From positions 1-64,000 of the forward strand of contig JAFVCD010000019.1 in assembly GCA_017479425.1 (NCBI GenBank): 64,000 nucleotides of DNA, written 5' to 3'. Shown piece after piece: positions 23,400-31,541 of this stretch (its first letter is position 1; each line of letters starts with the position of its first letter). The position numbers and the translations under genes were made by a program. The notes under the pieces were generated by a model. That model had not been told where the DNA came from. It did no database searches and was given only the letters and a program-made list of their open reading frames with translations. The DNA is from Oscillospiraceae bacterium (GTDB taxonomy: Bacteria; Bacillota; Clostridia; Oscillospirales; Oscillospiraceae).

Positions 23400-24257
23400 T
23401 CACTTTCCGAAGTAATCCTTGATGTATTTCTTGAAGCTCTTGTCGCCTATCATGGTATCGCCGACGAGGTCGTGGCTGAGAGTCCAGCGGGAGAAGAGGA
23501 TTATATCGTGCTTGCCCTCTTTTCTGATCTTCGGGAGGTTTGCGAGGATCCCGAAGAGCCAGATGGGCGCCCACTTTATCTTGGTCGGCTTGCCCGCCGC
23601 CTTGAAGCACATATCCGCCATCTCTTCGTAGGTGTAGGTCTCCTTGCCGCCGACGTTGTAGGTAACGTTCTTGTCGCACATATGCTCAACGATGAAGTTT
23701 GCAAAATCCGGGCAGTCGACTACGTTCGCCTTTACTCCGCCGTAGCCCTTGAGCAGCTGCATCTCGCCCTTATCGACGTAGGGCTTGAAAACCTTGCAGA
23801 TATCGTAGAAATATCCGGTCGGGCGGTAGATTATCCAATCCATCGGCTGCTTCTTGATCTCCTGCTCAACGAGGTACTTCGCGTGGAGCATCGGAACCTT
23901 CTCAGCACCCGGCTCGTCGCAGGAGATAACGGAGATATAGTTAAACTTCCTGACTCCGGCGCGCTTAGCCTCCTCATAGAGATTCATATTGCCGCGGTGG
24001 TCGATATCATAGGAGGTGAACTTAGTGGAAGCGCCGGTCAGACCCATAGTGGTGATGACGACCTCAACGCCGTCGCAGATACCCTTGAGGGTCGCGGGAT
24101 CGGTGGCGTCGATGGATACGAATTTGTACTTTCCCTCAGTTCCCTCAACGGGACGCTCCTTGAGGTCGGCGGCGACAACGTCGTGGCCGTGTGCAACGAG
24201 GCTCTTGAGAATTTCTGCGCCGAGATTTCCGAACGCACCTGCAAGTAATACTTTCAT
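23400..24257 (-). CDS. NmrA-like / atypical SDR NAD(P)-binding oxidoreductase
   Basis: 285 residues. An N-terminal Rossmann motif MKVLLAGAFGNLGAEI (GxxGxxG) is followed by DLKERP, RGNMNLYEEAKRAGVRKFNYISVI and the YxxxK-like ML(H)AKYLVEQEI, as in atypical extended SDRs (NmrA, complex-I NDUFA9-like). It probably reduces or binds a hydrophobic substrate using NAD(P). It lies between the flavin-reductase-like and DUF1295 genes in one operon. Confidence 0.85.
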   Translation of the reverse strand: MKVLLAGAFGNLGAEILKSLVAHGHDVVAADLKERPVEGTEGKYKFVSIDATDPATLKGICDGVEVVITTMGLTGASTKFTSYDIDHRGNMNLYEEAKRAGVRKFNYISVISCDEPGAEKVPMLHAKYLVEQEIKKQPMDWIIYRPTGYFYDICKVFKPYVDKGEMQLLKGYGGVKANVVDCPDFANFIVEHMCDKNVTYNVGGKETYTYEEMADMCFKAAGKPTKIKWAPIWLFGILANLPKIRKEGKHDIILFSRWTLSHDLVGDTMIGDKSFKKYIKDYFGK

Positions 24258-24270
24258 TTCAGTTTCCTCC

Positions 24271-25197
24271 TTATTTATTCTTTTCCTTGGAACGCTTGTC
24301 GTTTATGATATCCATGTGCTCGGCGGTGATCAGCTCAACGCCGTTTTCCTTCGCCCACTGTACGCAGCCCTTGAGCGCGGTCGGCAGGAATATGCGCGGC
24401 ACCTTTACGAGCTTCGCGCACGCCTCGTCGGTGAACTTTATTTTATCGTCGATGCGGTCAGCGGCGTATTTTACGCTCTGTACCGTTGTCTGGCGCATCG
24501 GAAGAAGCTCGGGGATAGGTCTGCGGAACTTCGTGTACCAGAAGTTCTTACTGTCGCGGTAGCCGTAATCGACCGGAACGCGCGGGAAATCCCATGCGGT
24601 CACGCCGTTGATGATGCCGTTATACTGCTTCTCCTTCATCAGTATCTTGTCGATTCTGAGGATGAAGTGCGCACCGAACTGGCTCGTTATTCCGTTAAAA
24701 TCGTGGTAGGGTCCGGGATAGCCGTTCATCTCGCCGGGCTTGCAGTCGTCAGCGCCGTCAAGCTCACGCATCCAGGTGCATTCAAAGACCTGATATGCCT
24801 CGCTGATTACCTGCGGGAACTTCTCGGACTTGTTCTCCTCCGCTCTGAGACCCTCCTCCAGCGTGAACTTGAAGTCCTTCATCTTCTCCTCGGGCGTATC
24901 GCCGGGCCAGCCGAGTCGGACAGCCTCCTTGAAATACTTGCGGGAGTCGGTGATGAAGTTTATCGCGCACTTGCCGTTCTCAAGAAGGTGCTGAGCGGTG
25001 TTCGAGTTATTGCGGCAGTTGAGGAGCATCGCGTAATACTCCTTGCCGGCAACGTAGTACGGCGCGATGAGGCTGTACGGGCCGACGGAGGTCTTTCCGT
25101 CCGGAGTGAGGGTGCTGATGAGCACAGTCGGCATCGGATAGTAGGCGCTCGTCTGGTAGAAGTTGTCGACTATTCTCAAATCTTTGAAGCTGGACAT
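24271..25197 (-). CDS. Flavin-reductase-like FMN-binding split-barrel protein with PCP_red-like C-terminus
   Basis: 308 residues. Residues about 15-215 match the FMN-binding split barrel of flavin reductase-like proteins (PMPTVLISTLTPDGKTSVGPYSL; NGKCAINFITD; FGAHFILRIDKIL). The last 60 residues (FTDEACAKLVKVPRIFLPTA, then ENGVELITAEHM) look like the small PCP_red helical domain found in light-independent protochlorophyllide reductase and some anaerobic redox proteins. The combination suggests an electron-transfer role, with FMN as cofactor. It directly follows TetR in the operon. Confidence 0.8.
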   Translation of the reverse strand: MSSFKDLRIVDNFYQTSAYYPMPTVLISTLTPDGKTSVGPYSLIAPYYVAGKEYYAMLLNCRNNSNTAQHLLENGKCAINFITDSRKYFKEAVRLGWPGDTPEEKMKDFKFTLEEGLRAEENKSEKFPQVISEAYQVFECTWMRELDGADDCKPGEMNGYPGPYHDFNGITSQFGAHFILRIDKILMKEKQYNGIINGVTAWDFPRVPVDYGYRDSKNFWYTKFRRPIPELLPMRQTTVQSVKYAADRIDDKIKFTDEACAKLVKVPRIFLPTALKGCVQWAKENGVELITAEHMDIINDKRSKEKNK

Positions 25198-25212
25198 TTC
25201 TTGTTCCTTCTT

Positions 25213-25731
25213 TCAAATTATTTTTCTGATTATCGGCAGAGCCCTCTCAAGCTCTGCGGTAGTGCGCTGACTGATAATAAGGAGCATTTCCGACACAACG
25301 GTTATCTCGTCGGCGGTAAAAGACCGCTTATGGCGGATAGCGAGGCTTTTCACAGCGCCCTCTATCTGACCGACAAGCCGTGCGTGATGCTCGCCTATGA
25401 TCCCGTAGCCGCCGGTATATGACCGCCATGTCGGGCGGTAGGTCTCTACAAAGCCGCGGAGCGCAGCGTCAATAGCGCGCACGCCGCCGTCAAAGCTCTC
25501 GCTCTCCGCAGCAGCGGCGTTTAGGCGCCCGATGACCTCGAGCCAGTCCTCGAGCATAACTGCGGCGAGAAGCTCATCCTTCGACGAGAAGTAGTTGTAG
25601 ACAGTTCCGACGGCGGTATTGCAGTCTTTGGCAACTTCGCGTATCGTAATATCGTGCGAGTCGGACGTGAGTATGCGCTCCTTTGCGGCTTTAATCAGCG
25701 CCTCGCGCAGCTCAGGTATGATTTTCGGCAT
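25213..25731 (-). CDS. TetR/AcrR-family transcriptional regulator
   Basis: 172 residues. The N-terminal HTH is ITIREVAKDCNTAVGTVYNYFSSKDELLAAVM (residues 28-59), the classic TetR pattern. The C-terminal ligand domain has no recognisable family. It overlaps the preceding membrane-protein gene by one base (shared A of TAATG) and so is co-transcribed with the genes it probably controls. The palindrome at 26453-26466 over the promoter start is its likely operator. Confidence 0.92.
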   Translation of the reverse strand: MPKIIPELREALIKAAKERILTSDSHDITIREVAKDCNTAVGTVYNYFSSKDELLAAVMLEDWLEVIGRLNAAAAESESFDGGVRAIDAALRGFVETYRPTWRSYTGGYGIIGEHHARLVGQIEGAVKSLAIRHKRSFTADEITVVSEMLLIISQRTTAELERALPIIRKII

Positions 25732-26435
25732 TATTTCTCAGTCCTTCTCTTATCGCGTGCGTACAGGAGGAAAAACAGCGCCATAAACAGCTCACCGAAC
25801 ATACTTATGAAGAACATAAGGCTCCGTGTCTTATCGCCGTCGGGGCTTTTTCCGAGGAAAATGCCGAGAAGCGTGAATGCGAGCATAAGAAAGCCCGAGA
25901 GGAAAAGGTGCGGGCTCTTCTGCCTTACGATAACGATAACGCCGACTCCGATTATGAGGAACACGGGAACGTAGTTCGAGAGATCCTGAACAAGGCTCAC
26001 AAAGCCGTTGGTATCGCCGCTCTGAGCATAGCGCATAACGCCGCCGACCTCGCGCGCCTCTGTCTGAACAAAGAAGCCGCAGATCGTGCCGAGAAGCATG
26101 ACGCCGAGGGTCACGAGCCATATTATCTTCATCATATTCGGCTTGAGCTTCAGCGCCATAGCGCATATCGGGAAGGTCAGCGGAATGAGCAGCAGATGGA
26201 AAACGTATCGCAGCTGACTGAGCGCAGCGAGCAGTCCGCCCTCCCTCAGAACAGTGCCGAGCGCTAATATGAGCGCGTCATAGAAAAGTCCGAAGGCGAC
26301 AAGCCCCATCAGAAACGGCATTTTGTCGCGCTTTTTCTGCCCGTACTGCCGGAAGAACAGCACCGTCAGCACCGCCTCGAGCACTGCAATCACCCACAGT
26401 GATACCGGCATGACCGCAATAAACGCATCGTACAT
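25731..26435 (-). CDS. Multi-pass membrane protein, first gene of the TetR operon
   Basis: 234 residues with about seven hydrophobic segments (near 9-28, 39-57, 77-95, 103-122, 152-170, 177-192, 207-225). No family is recognised. GGAGATGAAT precedes the start and a consensus promoter lies 35 bases further on. Being first in a regulated redox operon, it may anchor the soluble oxidoreductases or transport the substrate; that is inference. Confidence 0.7.
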   Translation of the reverse strand: MYDAFIAVMPVSLWVIAVLEAVLTVLFFRQYGQKKRDKMPFLMGLVAFGLFYDALILALGTVLREGGLLAALSQLRYVFHLLLIPLTFPICAMALKLKPNMMKIIWLVTLGVMLLGTICGFFVQTEAREVGGVMRYAQSGDTNGFVSLVQDLSNYVPVFLIIGVGVIVIVRQKSPHLFLSGFLMLAFTLLGIFLGKSPDGDKTRSLMFFISMFGELFMALFFLLYARDKRRTEK

Positions 26436-26452
26436 AGATTCATCTCCTTTTT

Positions 26453-26499
26453 ATGAACAAGTTCATTATAATTATATGCTTTTGTTATATATATGTCAA
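26453..26499 (-). promoter_or_regulatory. Consensus promoter and TetR-type operator of the redox operon
   Basis: The minus strand reads TTGACA (26499-26494), 17 bases, TATAAT (26476-26471). Both boxes are perfect consensus. The palindrome ATGAACAAGTTCAT (26453-26466; 6-bp arms, 2-base centre) covers the expected transcription start and precedes the ribosome site. A strong promoter with an operator at +1 fits tight repression by the TetR protein encoded in the operon. Confidence 0.8.
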
Positions 26500-26552
26500 G
26501 ATATAATACTAATCCGTGATTAAAAGCTTTAACCGAGCGCTTTAATAAAAGA

Positions 26553-26571
26553 GACGGCAAAGAATGCCGCC
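26553..26571 (-). terminator. Terminator of the glycerol operon
   Basis: On the minus strand GGCGGCA/TGCCGTC forms a 7-bp stem with one mismatch and a 5-base loop, followed by TCTTTTATT. It lies downstream of the DUF1667 gene, beyond the palindromic element at 26585-26747. Confidence 0.6.
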
Positions 26572-26584
26572 CCTTTTGTGATTA

Positions 26585-26747
26585 ATACTAATCCTTGATA
26601 TAAAACTGACTTGTAATTCTGAGCAGAAATTGTGCCAGACAAGGCAGACCCCGCAGAGCATAATGGATATATATGCTCAAGGGGGCTAACGCAGTATGGC
26701 GCAATTTCTGCCAGAAGGACTGTCAGGTTTCTATTAAGGTTTAGTAT
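26585..26747. repeat. MITE-like palindromic element with ATACTAA ends
   Basis: About 163 bases. The left end ATACTAATCCTTGATATAAA (26585-26604) matches the inverted right end (26747 leftwards: ATACTAAACCTTAATAGAAA). Further in, GCAGAAATTGTGCC (26623-26636) pairs with GGCGCAATTTCTGC (26698-26711), and a central hairpin GAGCATA/TATGCTC (26656-26662 with 26672-26678) is flanked by CCCC/GGGG. The whole unit is one long imperfect palindrome without coding capacity. The right end overlaps the last codons of the DUF1667 gene. A copy of the left terminus alone (ATACTAATCC) also occurs at 26506-26515. Confidence 0.75.
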
Positions 26748-27102
26748 AAAGTACAGTTTTCGTCGCTACGATGTCGCTGTCAGTTCCGGCAACGCCGCGA
26801 ATGAGCACATCGCCGGTGTGAACGGGCGCCTTGACCGTCAGCGCGCGTATCTCCTCCATAACGGCGAATATCTTGTCCTTCGGAATATCAGTCGCGGTCT
26901 TGACGGATACGAGCGGAAGCTCGCCGCCCTCGACTCGCACAGAGCTTGTGACGGTGCGGGTGGGATTTGTGACCTCCTTCGCGCCGTACTCAGCGCCGCG
27001 CGGGCAGTTGTTGCCCTCGACCCTGACGTTATCGCCGTCCACCGTGACGGTAAGCTGACAGCCTATCGGGCAGCGGATGCAGGTTAGCTCTCTTATTTCC
27101 AT
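26734..27102 (-). CDS. DUF1667 domain protein of the glycerol operon
   Basis: 122 residues, a full DUF1667 domain with CIRCPIGC at residues 8-15 and NNCPRG near 32, likely metal or Fe-S ligands. DUF1667 genes regularly follow a flavoprotein pair in glycerol-3-phosphate oxidation operons of Firmicutes and spirochaetes; its exact role is not established. It starts one base after the upstream flavoprotein gene ends. The last codons (Y-T-K-P-stop) lie inside the terminal repeat of the adjacent palindromic element, so the original C-terminus may have been replaced. Confidence 0.9.
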   Translation of the reverse strand: MEIRELTCIRCPIGCQLTVTVDGDNVRVEGNNCPRGAEYGAKEVTNPTRTVTSSVRVEGGELPLVSVKTATDIPKDKIFAVMEEIRALTVKAPVHTGDVLIRGVAGTDSDIVATKTVLYTKP

Positions 27103-27103
27103 T

Positions 27104-28360
27104 TTAATCCTCCACCCTTATGATTATCTCGTCGGTATCCTCGGGAATGCTCGCCCTTGTGATAACGAGCTCCTCCATCTCGCCCGGCGCCATAACTCGC
27201 TTTCTGACTCTTCTGACCTCGACTCCGTTATAATAAACGGCGAGGCTCTTTCCCTTGTAGACGTCGCCCACGCGGAAGCGCACCGTGAGCTTATCCTCCA
27301 TATTCTTGGGGTCGATGGTCTGCGGAACGGTATATCTCACGCCGCCCTCGCCCTTGAGGGTGATAACTCTGCCCCTCTCGCGCATCCCGCCGGCTTTAAT
27401 GAACGCAGCTGCGTTCTTTCCTGCGCGCGAAGCCTCCTCGGAAACGTAGTCGACAAGGTCGTGGACGTGCAGGACGTTGCCGCAGGAGAAAACTCCGGGA
27501 ACGCTCGTCTCGAGGCTCTCGTTGACCTCAGCGCCGCCGGTGACGCGGCTGAGGCGCACGCCTGCGGATTTACTCAGCTCGTTTTCCGGCAGCAGTCCGC
27601 AGCTCAGAAGCAGCGTATCGCAGGAATAGAACTCCTCGGTGCCGGGAATCGGACGTCTGTCGGCGCCGACCTCGGAAATAGTAACGCCCTCTACCCTCTC
27701 CTTGCCGTGAACGCGGGTTACGGTATGGCTGAGGCGAAGCGGTATATTGAAATCGTCGAGACACTGGACAATATTGCGCTTGAGGCCGCCGGAATACGGC
27801 ATAAGCTCGGCCACAACCTTGACCTTCGCGCCCTCGAGGGTCATTCTGCGCGCCATGATAAGACCGATATCGCCCGAGCCGAGGATAACTACCTCCTTAC
27901 CGACCAAATAGCCCTCAATATTCATAAGGCGCTGAGCAGTTCCGGCGGTGTAAACTCCCGCCTGACGGAAGCCCGGAAGTCCGAGCGCTCCGCGCGGGCG
28001 CTCGCGGCAGCCCATAGCGAGGATAACTGCGCCAGCCTTGACTGTAACGCAGCCCTCCTCGGCGTTGACGTAGGTCACCTCTCTGTCCGGCGAGATGTCG
28101 GCGCAGATGGTGTTGAGCTTATACGGGATACCGGCCTCGATAACGCGCTTTGCATACCTCTCAGCGTACTCAGGACCCGTCAGCTCCTCCTTGAAGGTGT
28201 GCAGACCGAAGCCGTTGTGGATGCACTGGTTCAGTATTCCGCCGAGGCGCACGTCGCGCTCGAGGATGAGGATATCCTCAATGCCGTTTTCTCTCGCAGA
28301 GAGTGCCGCGGCAAGTCCGGCGGGGCCGCCGCCGATGATTATAAGATCGTGTCTGTCCAT
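27104..28360 (-). CDS. NAD(P)/FAD-dependent oxidoreductase, glycerol operon
   Basis: 418 residues. The FAD-binding motif IIGGGPAGLAAALSA (GxGxxG) is at the N-terminus, with a second Rossmann motif VVILGSGDIGLIMARR near residue 160 for NAD(P) and the GVFSCGNVLHVHD segment near the end. It is of the pyridine-nucleotide-disulfide oxidoreductase type that accompanies GlpA-like dehydrogenases. In this operon it probably moves electrons from glycerol-3-phosphate oxidation to NAD or another acceptor with DUF1667. It follows the dehydrogenase gene after four bases. Confidence 0.88.
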   Translation of the reverse strand: MDRHDLIIIGGGPAGLAAALSARENGIEDILILERDVRLGGILNQCIHNGFGLHTFKEELTGPEYAERYAKRVIEAGIPYKLNTICADISPDREVTYVNAEEGCVTVKAGAVILAMGCRERPRGALGLPGFRQAGVYTAGTAQRLMNIEGYLVGKEVVILGSGDIGLIMARRMTLEGAKVKVVAELMPYSGGLKRNIVQCLDDFNIPLRLSHTVTRVHGKERVEGVTISEVGADRRPIPGTEEFYSCDTLLLSCGLLPENELSKSAGVRLSRVTGGAEVNESLETSVPGVFSCGNVLHVHDLVDYVSEEASRAGKNAAAFIKAGGMRERGRVITLKGEGGVRYTVPQTIDPKNMEDKLTVRFRVGDVYKGKSLAVYYNGVEVRRVRKRVMAPGEMEELVITRASIPEDTDEIIIRVED

Positions 28361-28364
28361 TTTC

Positions 28365-29795
28365 TCACCCCTTCAAAAGCTCTGAGCCGGGTCTGTTCTT
28401 TCTGACCTCGGTCATGGGGATTTTCAGCTCTCTTGCGAGAAGCTCCATAGTGCGCGGAGTGCAGAAGCCCGCCTGACAGCGGCCCATTCCCTGCCTTACT
28501 CTGCGCTTCACTCCGTCGAGTGACCTTGCGCCGAGGGTGCGGTTTATCGCGTCAAGTATCTCGCCCTCGGAGATGTTCTCACAGCGGCAGACGATCCTTC
28601 CGTACTCGGGGCGCTCCTTGATGAGCCTCGCGCGCTCCTCGCGCGGGAGCTTTGCGACCTCGATAAAACCCTTGCGCTCGGGATTGAAGTTCTCTTTTTG
28701 CTTTGCAGAGAGCTTCTCGGCGATCATATCCGCCATATACTCGCCTATCGCAGGAGCGCTCGTAAGACCGGGCGACTCGATTCCGGCGGCGTCGAAGAAG
28801 CCCTCGCAGTCGGAAACTTCTCCGAGAATGAAATCGTGCCTTGCCTCGTGGGCGCGAAGTCCGGCAAACGAGGTTATCATCTTGTTGTACGGCACGCCCG
28901 GAACGCTGAGAAGAGCGCGCTTTTTTATATCATCCATGCCCGCCTGCGTGGTCTCGGTGTCCTCCTTATCGTCAAGATCCTGCGCGTTGGGGCCGACAAG
29001 GAGATTGCCGTGCGCCGTCGGGGTCACAAGAACGCCCTTGCCGAGCTTGCCGGGAAGCTGGAATATCGTAGCGCTGACGAGATCGCCGACTTCCTTGTCC
29101 ATAAGAACGTACTCGCCGCGGCGCGGGGTGATCGTGAGCTTATCGGCGGAGACCATATTGTGAATTTTGTCGGCGTACACGCCCGCGGCGTTTACTACGG
29201 TATTCGCGGTGATCTCGCCGTTGTTTGTGGAAATTCTGAAGCCCTCGGCGGTCTTTTCGATGTTTTCGACCTCGGTGAGGAACTTAAACTCAACGCCGTT
29301 GTCCGCGGCGTTCTCAGCGAGCGCGATGCAGAGGCTGAAGGGGCAGACGATGCCCGCGGTCGGCGCCCAGAGCGCCGCAACCACCGCGTCGGAGATTGCC
29401 GGCTCCATCGCCCTCGCCTCGTCGCCGGTGAGGAGCTTCAGCTCCTTTACGCCGTTAGTTATGCCGCGCTCATAGAGCGCTTTAAGGTTCGGTATCTCGG
29501 CCTCGTCGAAGCATAGCACCATAGAGCCGTTATTTCTGTACGGAAAGTCGAGCGTTTTAGACAGCTCCTTTATCATCGCACAGCCCTTGACGTTCATCTT
29601 CGCCATCATACTGCCCGGCGCGGCGTCAAAGCCCGCGTGGACTATGCCGGAATTTGCCTTTGTCGTGCCGGAGGAAACGTCCTCCTCCTTCTCGAGCACG
29701 ACTGTTTTAAGCTCGTAGCGCGCGAGATATCTCGCTATTGCAGAGCCCGTAACGCCTGCGCCGATAACGGCGACATCATATTCATTCACCTTCAT
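28365..29795 (-). CDS. FAD-dependent glycerol-3-phosphate dehydrogenase-like protein with BFD [2Fe-2S] domain
   Basis: 476 residues from the ATG at 29795 ([17 protein letters not shown]), chosen over an ATG 18 bases upstream because GAGGAGG sits just before it. Residues 1-370 are a DAO-type FAD domain. From about 400 a BFD-like [2Fe-2S] domain follows with [10 protein letters not shown] and [10 protein letters not shown], as in GlpA. It oxidises glycerol-3-phosphate to dihydroxyacetone phosphate. It overlaps the glpK end by 14 bases. With the next two genes it forms the anaerobic GlpABC-like set typical of Clostridia. Confidence 0.9.
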   Translation of the reverse strand: MKVNEYDVAVIGAGVTGSAIARYLARYELKTVVLEKEEDVSSGTTKANSGIVHAGFDAAPGSMMAKMNVKGCAMIKELSKTLDFPYRNNGSMVLCFDEAEIPNLKALYERGITNGVKELKLLTGDEARAMEPAISDAVVAALWAPTAGIVCPFSLCIALAENAADNGVEFKFLTEVENIEKTAEGFRISTNNGEITANTVVNAAGVYADKIHNMVSADKLTITPRRGEYVLMDKEVGDLVSATIFQLPGKLGKGVLVTPTAHGNLLVGPNAQDLDDKEDTETTQAGMDDIKKRALLSVPGVPYNKMITSFAGLRAHEARHDFILGEVSDCEGFFDAAGIESPGLTSAPAIGEYMADMIAEKLSAKQKENFNPERKGFIEVAKLPREERARLIKERPEYGRIVCRCENISEGEILDAINRTLGARSLDGVKRRVRQGMGRCQAGFCTPRTMELLARELKIPMTEVRKNRPGSELLKG

Positions 29796-31293
29796 CTTCC
29801 TCCTCAAGAGCAAAGTAGATAGCGCATTTTACTGCCTTTTTCCAGCCCTTCAGCAGCTTTTTGCGCTTTTCCGGCTCGATGACCGGCTCAAAGACCTTGC
29901 CGCACTGCCAGTTAAGGCGAACCTCGTCGGTATCTCTCCAGTATCCTACGGCGAGCCCCGCGAGGTACGCGGCGCCGAGGGCGGTGGTCTCGATGCAGCT
30001 CGGGCGCTCGATACGCACGCCGGAGATATCCGACTGGAACTGCATCAGGAAATTATTTGCGCTCGCGCCGCCGTCGACCTTGAGAACGCTGAGGCTCAGC
30101 CCCGATTCGTCCTTCATCGCGGCGAGCAGGTCGTTAGTCTGATACGCGAGGGATTCAACGGTCGCGCGGACGAAGTGATCCTTCGACACGCCGCGCGTGA
30201 GTCCTACGATAGTGCCGCGCGCGTACTGCTGCCAATAGGGCGCGCCCATGCCGGAAAACGCCGGCACTATGTACATCCCGTTCGAGTCCTCGACCGCATT
30301 GCAGTAGGTCTCGGACTGCGGCGAGGAGCGGATCATTCGCATCTCGTCGCGCAGCCACTGTATAGCCGCGCCGGCGATGAACACGCTGCCCTCAAGCGCG
30401 TACTGCGGTCTGTCTCCGCCGCTTGCGGCGAGAGTCGTAAGCAGACCCTTTTTCGACACTATTTTATTATCGCCGGTGTTCATAAGCATAAAGCCGCCGG
30501 TGCCGTAGGTGCTCTTCACGCCGCCCGGCTCGAAGCCGCACTGTCCGAAAAGCGCCGCCTGCTGGTCGCCGGCAACGCCCGCGACGGGGATATTACCGCC
30601 GAACTTCTCTGTCGTGCCGTAGACGTAGCTCGAGGGGTGTACCTCGGGCAGTATCTCGCGCGGAATGTCAAAATATTCGAGTATTTCATCGTCCCAGCGG
30701 AGATTTTTAATGTCAAAGAGCATCGTTCTCGAGGCATTTGTGAAGTCGGTCGCGTGAACGGCGCCGTTTGTGAGGTTCCAGATGAGCCACGAATCGACGG
30801 TGCCGAACTTTATCTCGCCCCTGCGCGCTCTCTCGCGCGAGCCGGGAACGTGGTCAAATATCCACGCGATCTTGCTCGCTGAAAAGTACGCGTCCGGCAC
30901 AAGTCCGGTCTTTTCGCGGATTTTTTCAGTCCATCCGGCGTTCTTCATCTCCTCTATCATATCAGACGTTCTGCGGCACTGCCATACTATGGCGTTGTAT
31001 ATCGGTCTGCCGGTCGCAGCCTCCCACAGTATCGTCGTTTCGCGCTGATTTGTGATACCGATTGCTGCGATCTCCTCAGGCTTCGCGTCAAGGCGCTGCA
31101 TCGCCTCCATCGTAACGCCCATCTGAGTAGACCATATCTCCATCGGGTCATGCTCAACCCAGCCGGGCTGAGGGAAAATCTGGCGAAATTCGCGCTGTAC
31201 AACGCTCTTTATCTCGCCCTGCTTATTGAAAAGAATGGCGCGGGAGCTTGTAGTTCCCTGGTCCATCGCAATGATGTATTTCTTCTCTGCCAT
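29782..31293 (-). CDS. glpK: Glycerol kinase
   Basis: 503 residues from the ATG at 31293 ([19 protein letters not shown]), selected for AGGAGG five bases upstream; a slightly longer frame exists. FGGY-kinase hallmarks are [12 protein letters not shown] at the N-terminus, NQRETT near 80, [12 protein letters not shown] near 163 and [10 protein letters not shown] near 245. The last is a glycerol kinase signature. It phosphorylates glycerol to glycerol-3-phosphate, the substrate of the following dehydrogenase. No glycerol facilitator gene is in the window. Confidence 0.96.
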   Translation of the reverse strand: MAEKKYIIAMDQGTTSSRAILFNKQGEIKSVVQREFRQIFPQPGWVEHDPMEIWSTQMGVTMEAMQRLDAKPEEIAAIGITNQRETTILWEAATGRPIYNAIVWQCRRTSDMIEEMKNAGWTEKIREKTGLVPDAYFSASKIAWIFDHVPGSRERARRGEIKFGTVDSWLIWNLTNGAVHATDFTNASRTMLFDIKNLRWDDEILEYFDIPREILPEVHPSSYVYGTTEKFGGNIPVAGVAGDQQAALFGQCGFEPGGVKSTYGTGGFMLMNTGDNKIVSKKGLLTTLAASGGDRPQYALEGSVFIAGAAIQWLRDEMRMIRSSPQSETYCNAVEDSNGMYIVPAFSGMGAPYWQQYARGTIVGLTRGVSKDHFVRATVESLAYQTNDLLAAMKDESGLSLSVLKVDGGASANNFLMQFQSDISGVRIERPSCIETTALGAAYLAGLAVGYWRDTDEVRLNWQCGKVFEPVIEPEKRKKLLKGWKKAVKCAIYFALEEEDEGE

Positions 31294-31336
31294 AGACGCC
31301 TCCTGCCTCACGGCGCATATTTCATATTTGTATATA

Positions 31337-31440
31337 TTATGTCACAGCCGCAAAGCGGCGTTGTGACATATAATTTAAATCACTGCATATCGCCAATCCG
31401 GCGATATGCGATATAATATAGACTTTGTCTATATTATATC
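31337..31440. repeat. Triple-hairpin intergenic element upstream of glpK
   Basis: Three adjacent palindromes: a long one with arms TATGTCACA/TGTGACATA and GCCGC/GCGGC (31337-31372); a perfect 10-bp GCATATCGCC/GGCGATATGC (31385-31394 with 31400-31409); and a perfect 14-bp GATATAATATAGAC/GTCTATATTATATC (31410-31423 with 31427-31440). This looks like a REP-type repeat unit of Clostridia. The third hairpin also contains the -10 box of the glpK promoter, so the first two would be in the glpK leader RNA. Confidence 0.6.
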
Positions 31441-31460
31441 ATTTTACATAGTTTTTTCAA
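31433..31460 (-). promoter_or_regulatory. Promoter of the glycerol operon
   Basis: The minus strand reads TTGAAA (31460-31455), 16 bases, TATAAT (31438-31433). The -10 lies in one arm of the 14-bp hairpin, and the leader to the glpK ATG would be about 130 bases. Confidence 0.7.
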
Positions 31461-31479
31461 GTATTATTTGTGCAAACTA

Positions 31480-31508
31480 TTGACCTTTCGGAGTTTTGAG
31501 CCTATAAT
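31480..31508 (+). promoter_or_regulatory. Promoter of the alpha/beta hydrolase gene
   Basis: TTGACC (31480-31485), 17 bases, TATAAT (31503-31508). The start codon follows 33 bases after the -10, with GGAGGTG as ribosome site. Confidence 0.85.
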
Positions 31509-31541
31509 AAAAATGTTATAAAATATTCGGAGGTGTCTCAG

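Noticed and set aside
24016..25422. Long plus-strand open frame of 468 codons
   Set aside because: It is antisense to the flavin-protein, NmrA-like and TetR genes, which have clear families and ribosome sites. It has no recognisable motif and results from GC-rich third positions.
27077..28405. Plus-strand open frame of 442 codons over the glycerol flavoprotein
   Set aside because: It mirrors a conserved FAD protein on the other strand and has arginine/leucine/alanine-rich shadow composition.
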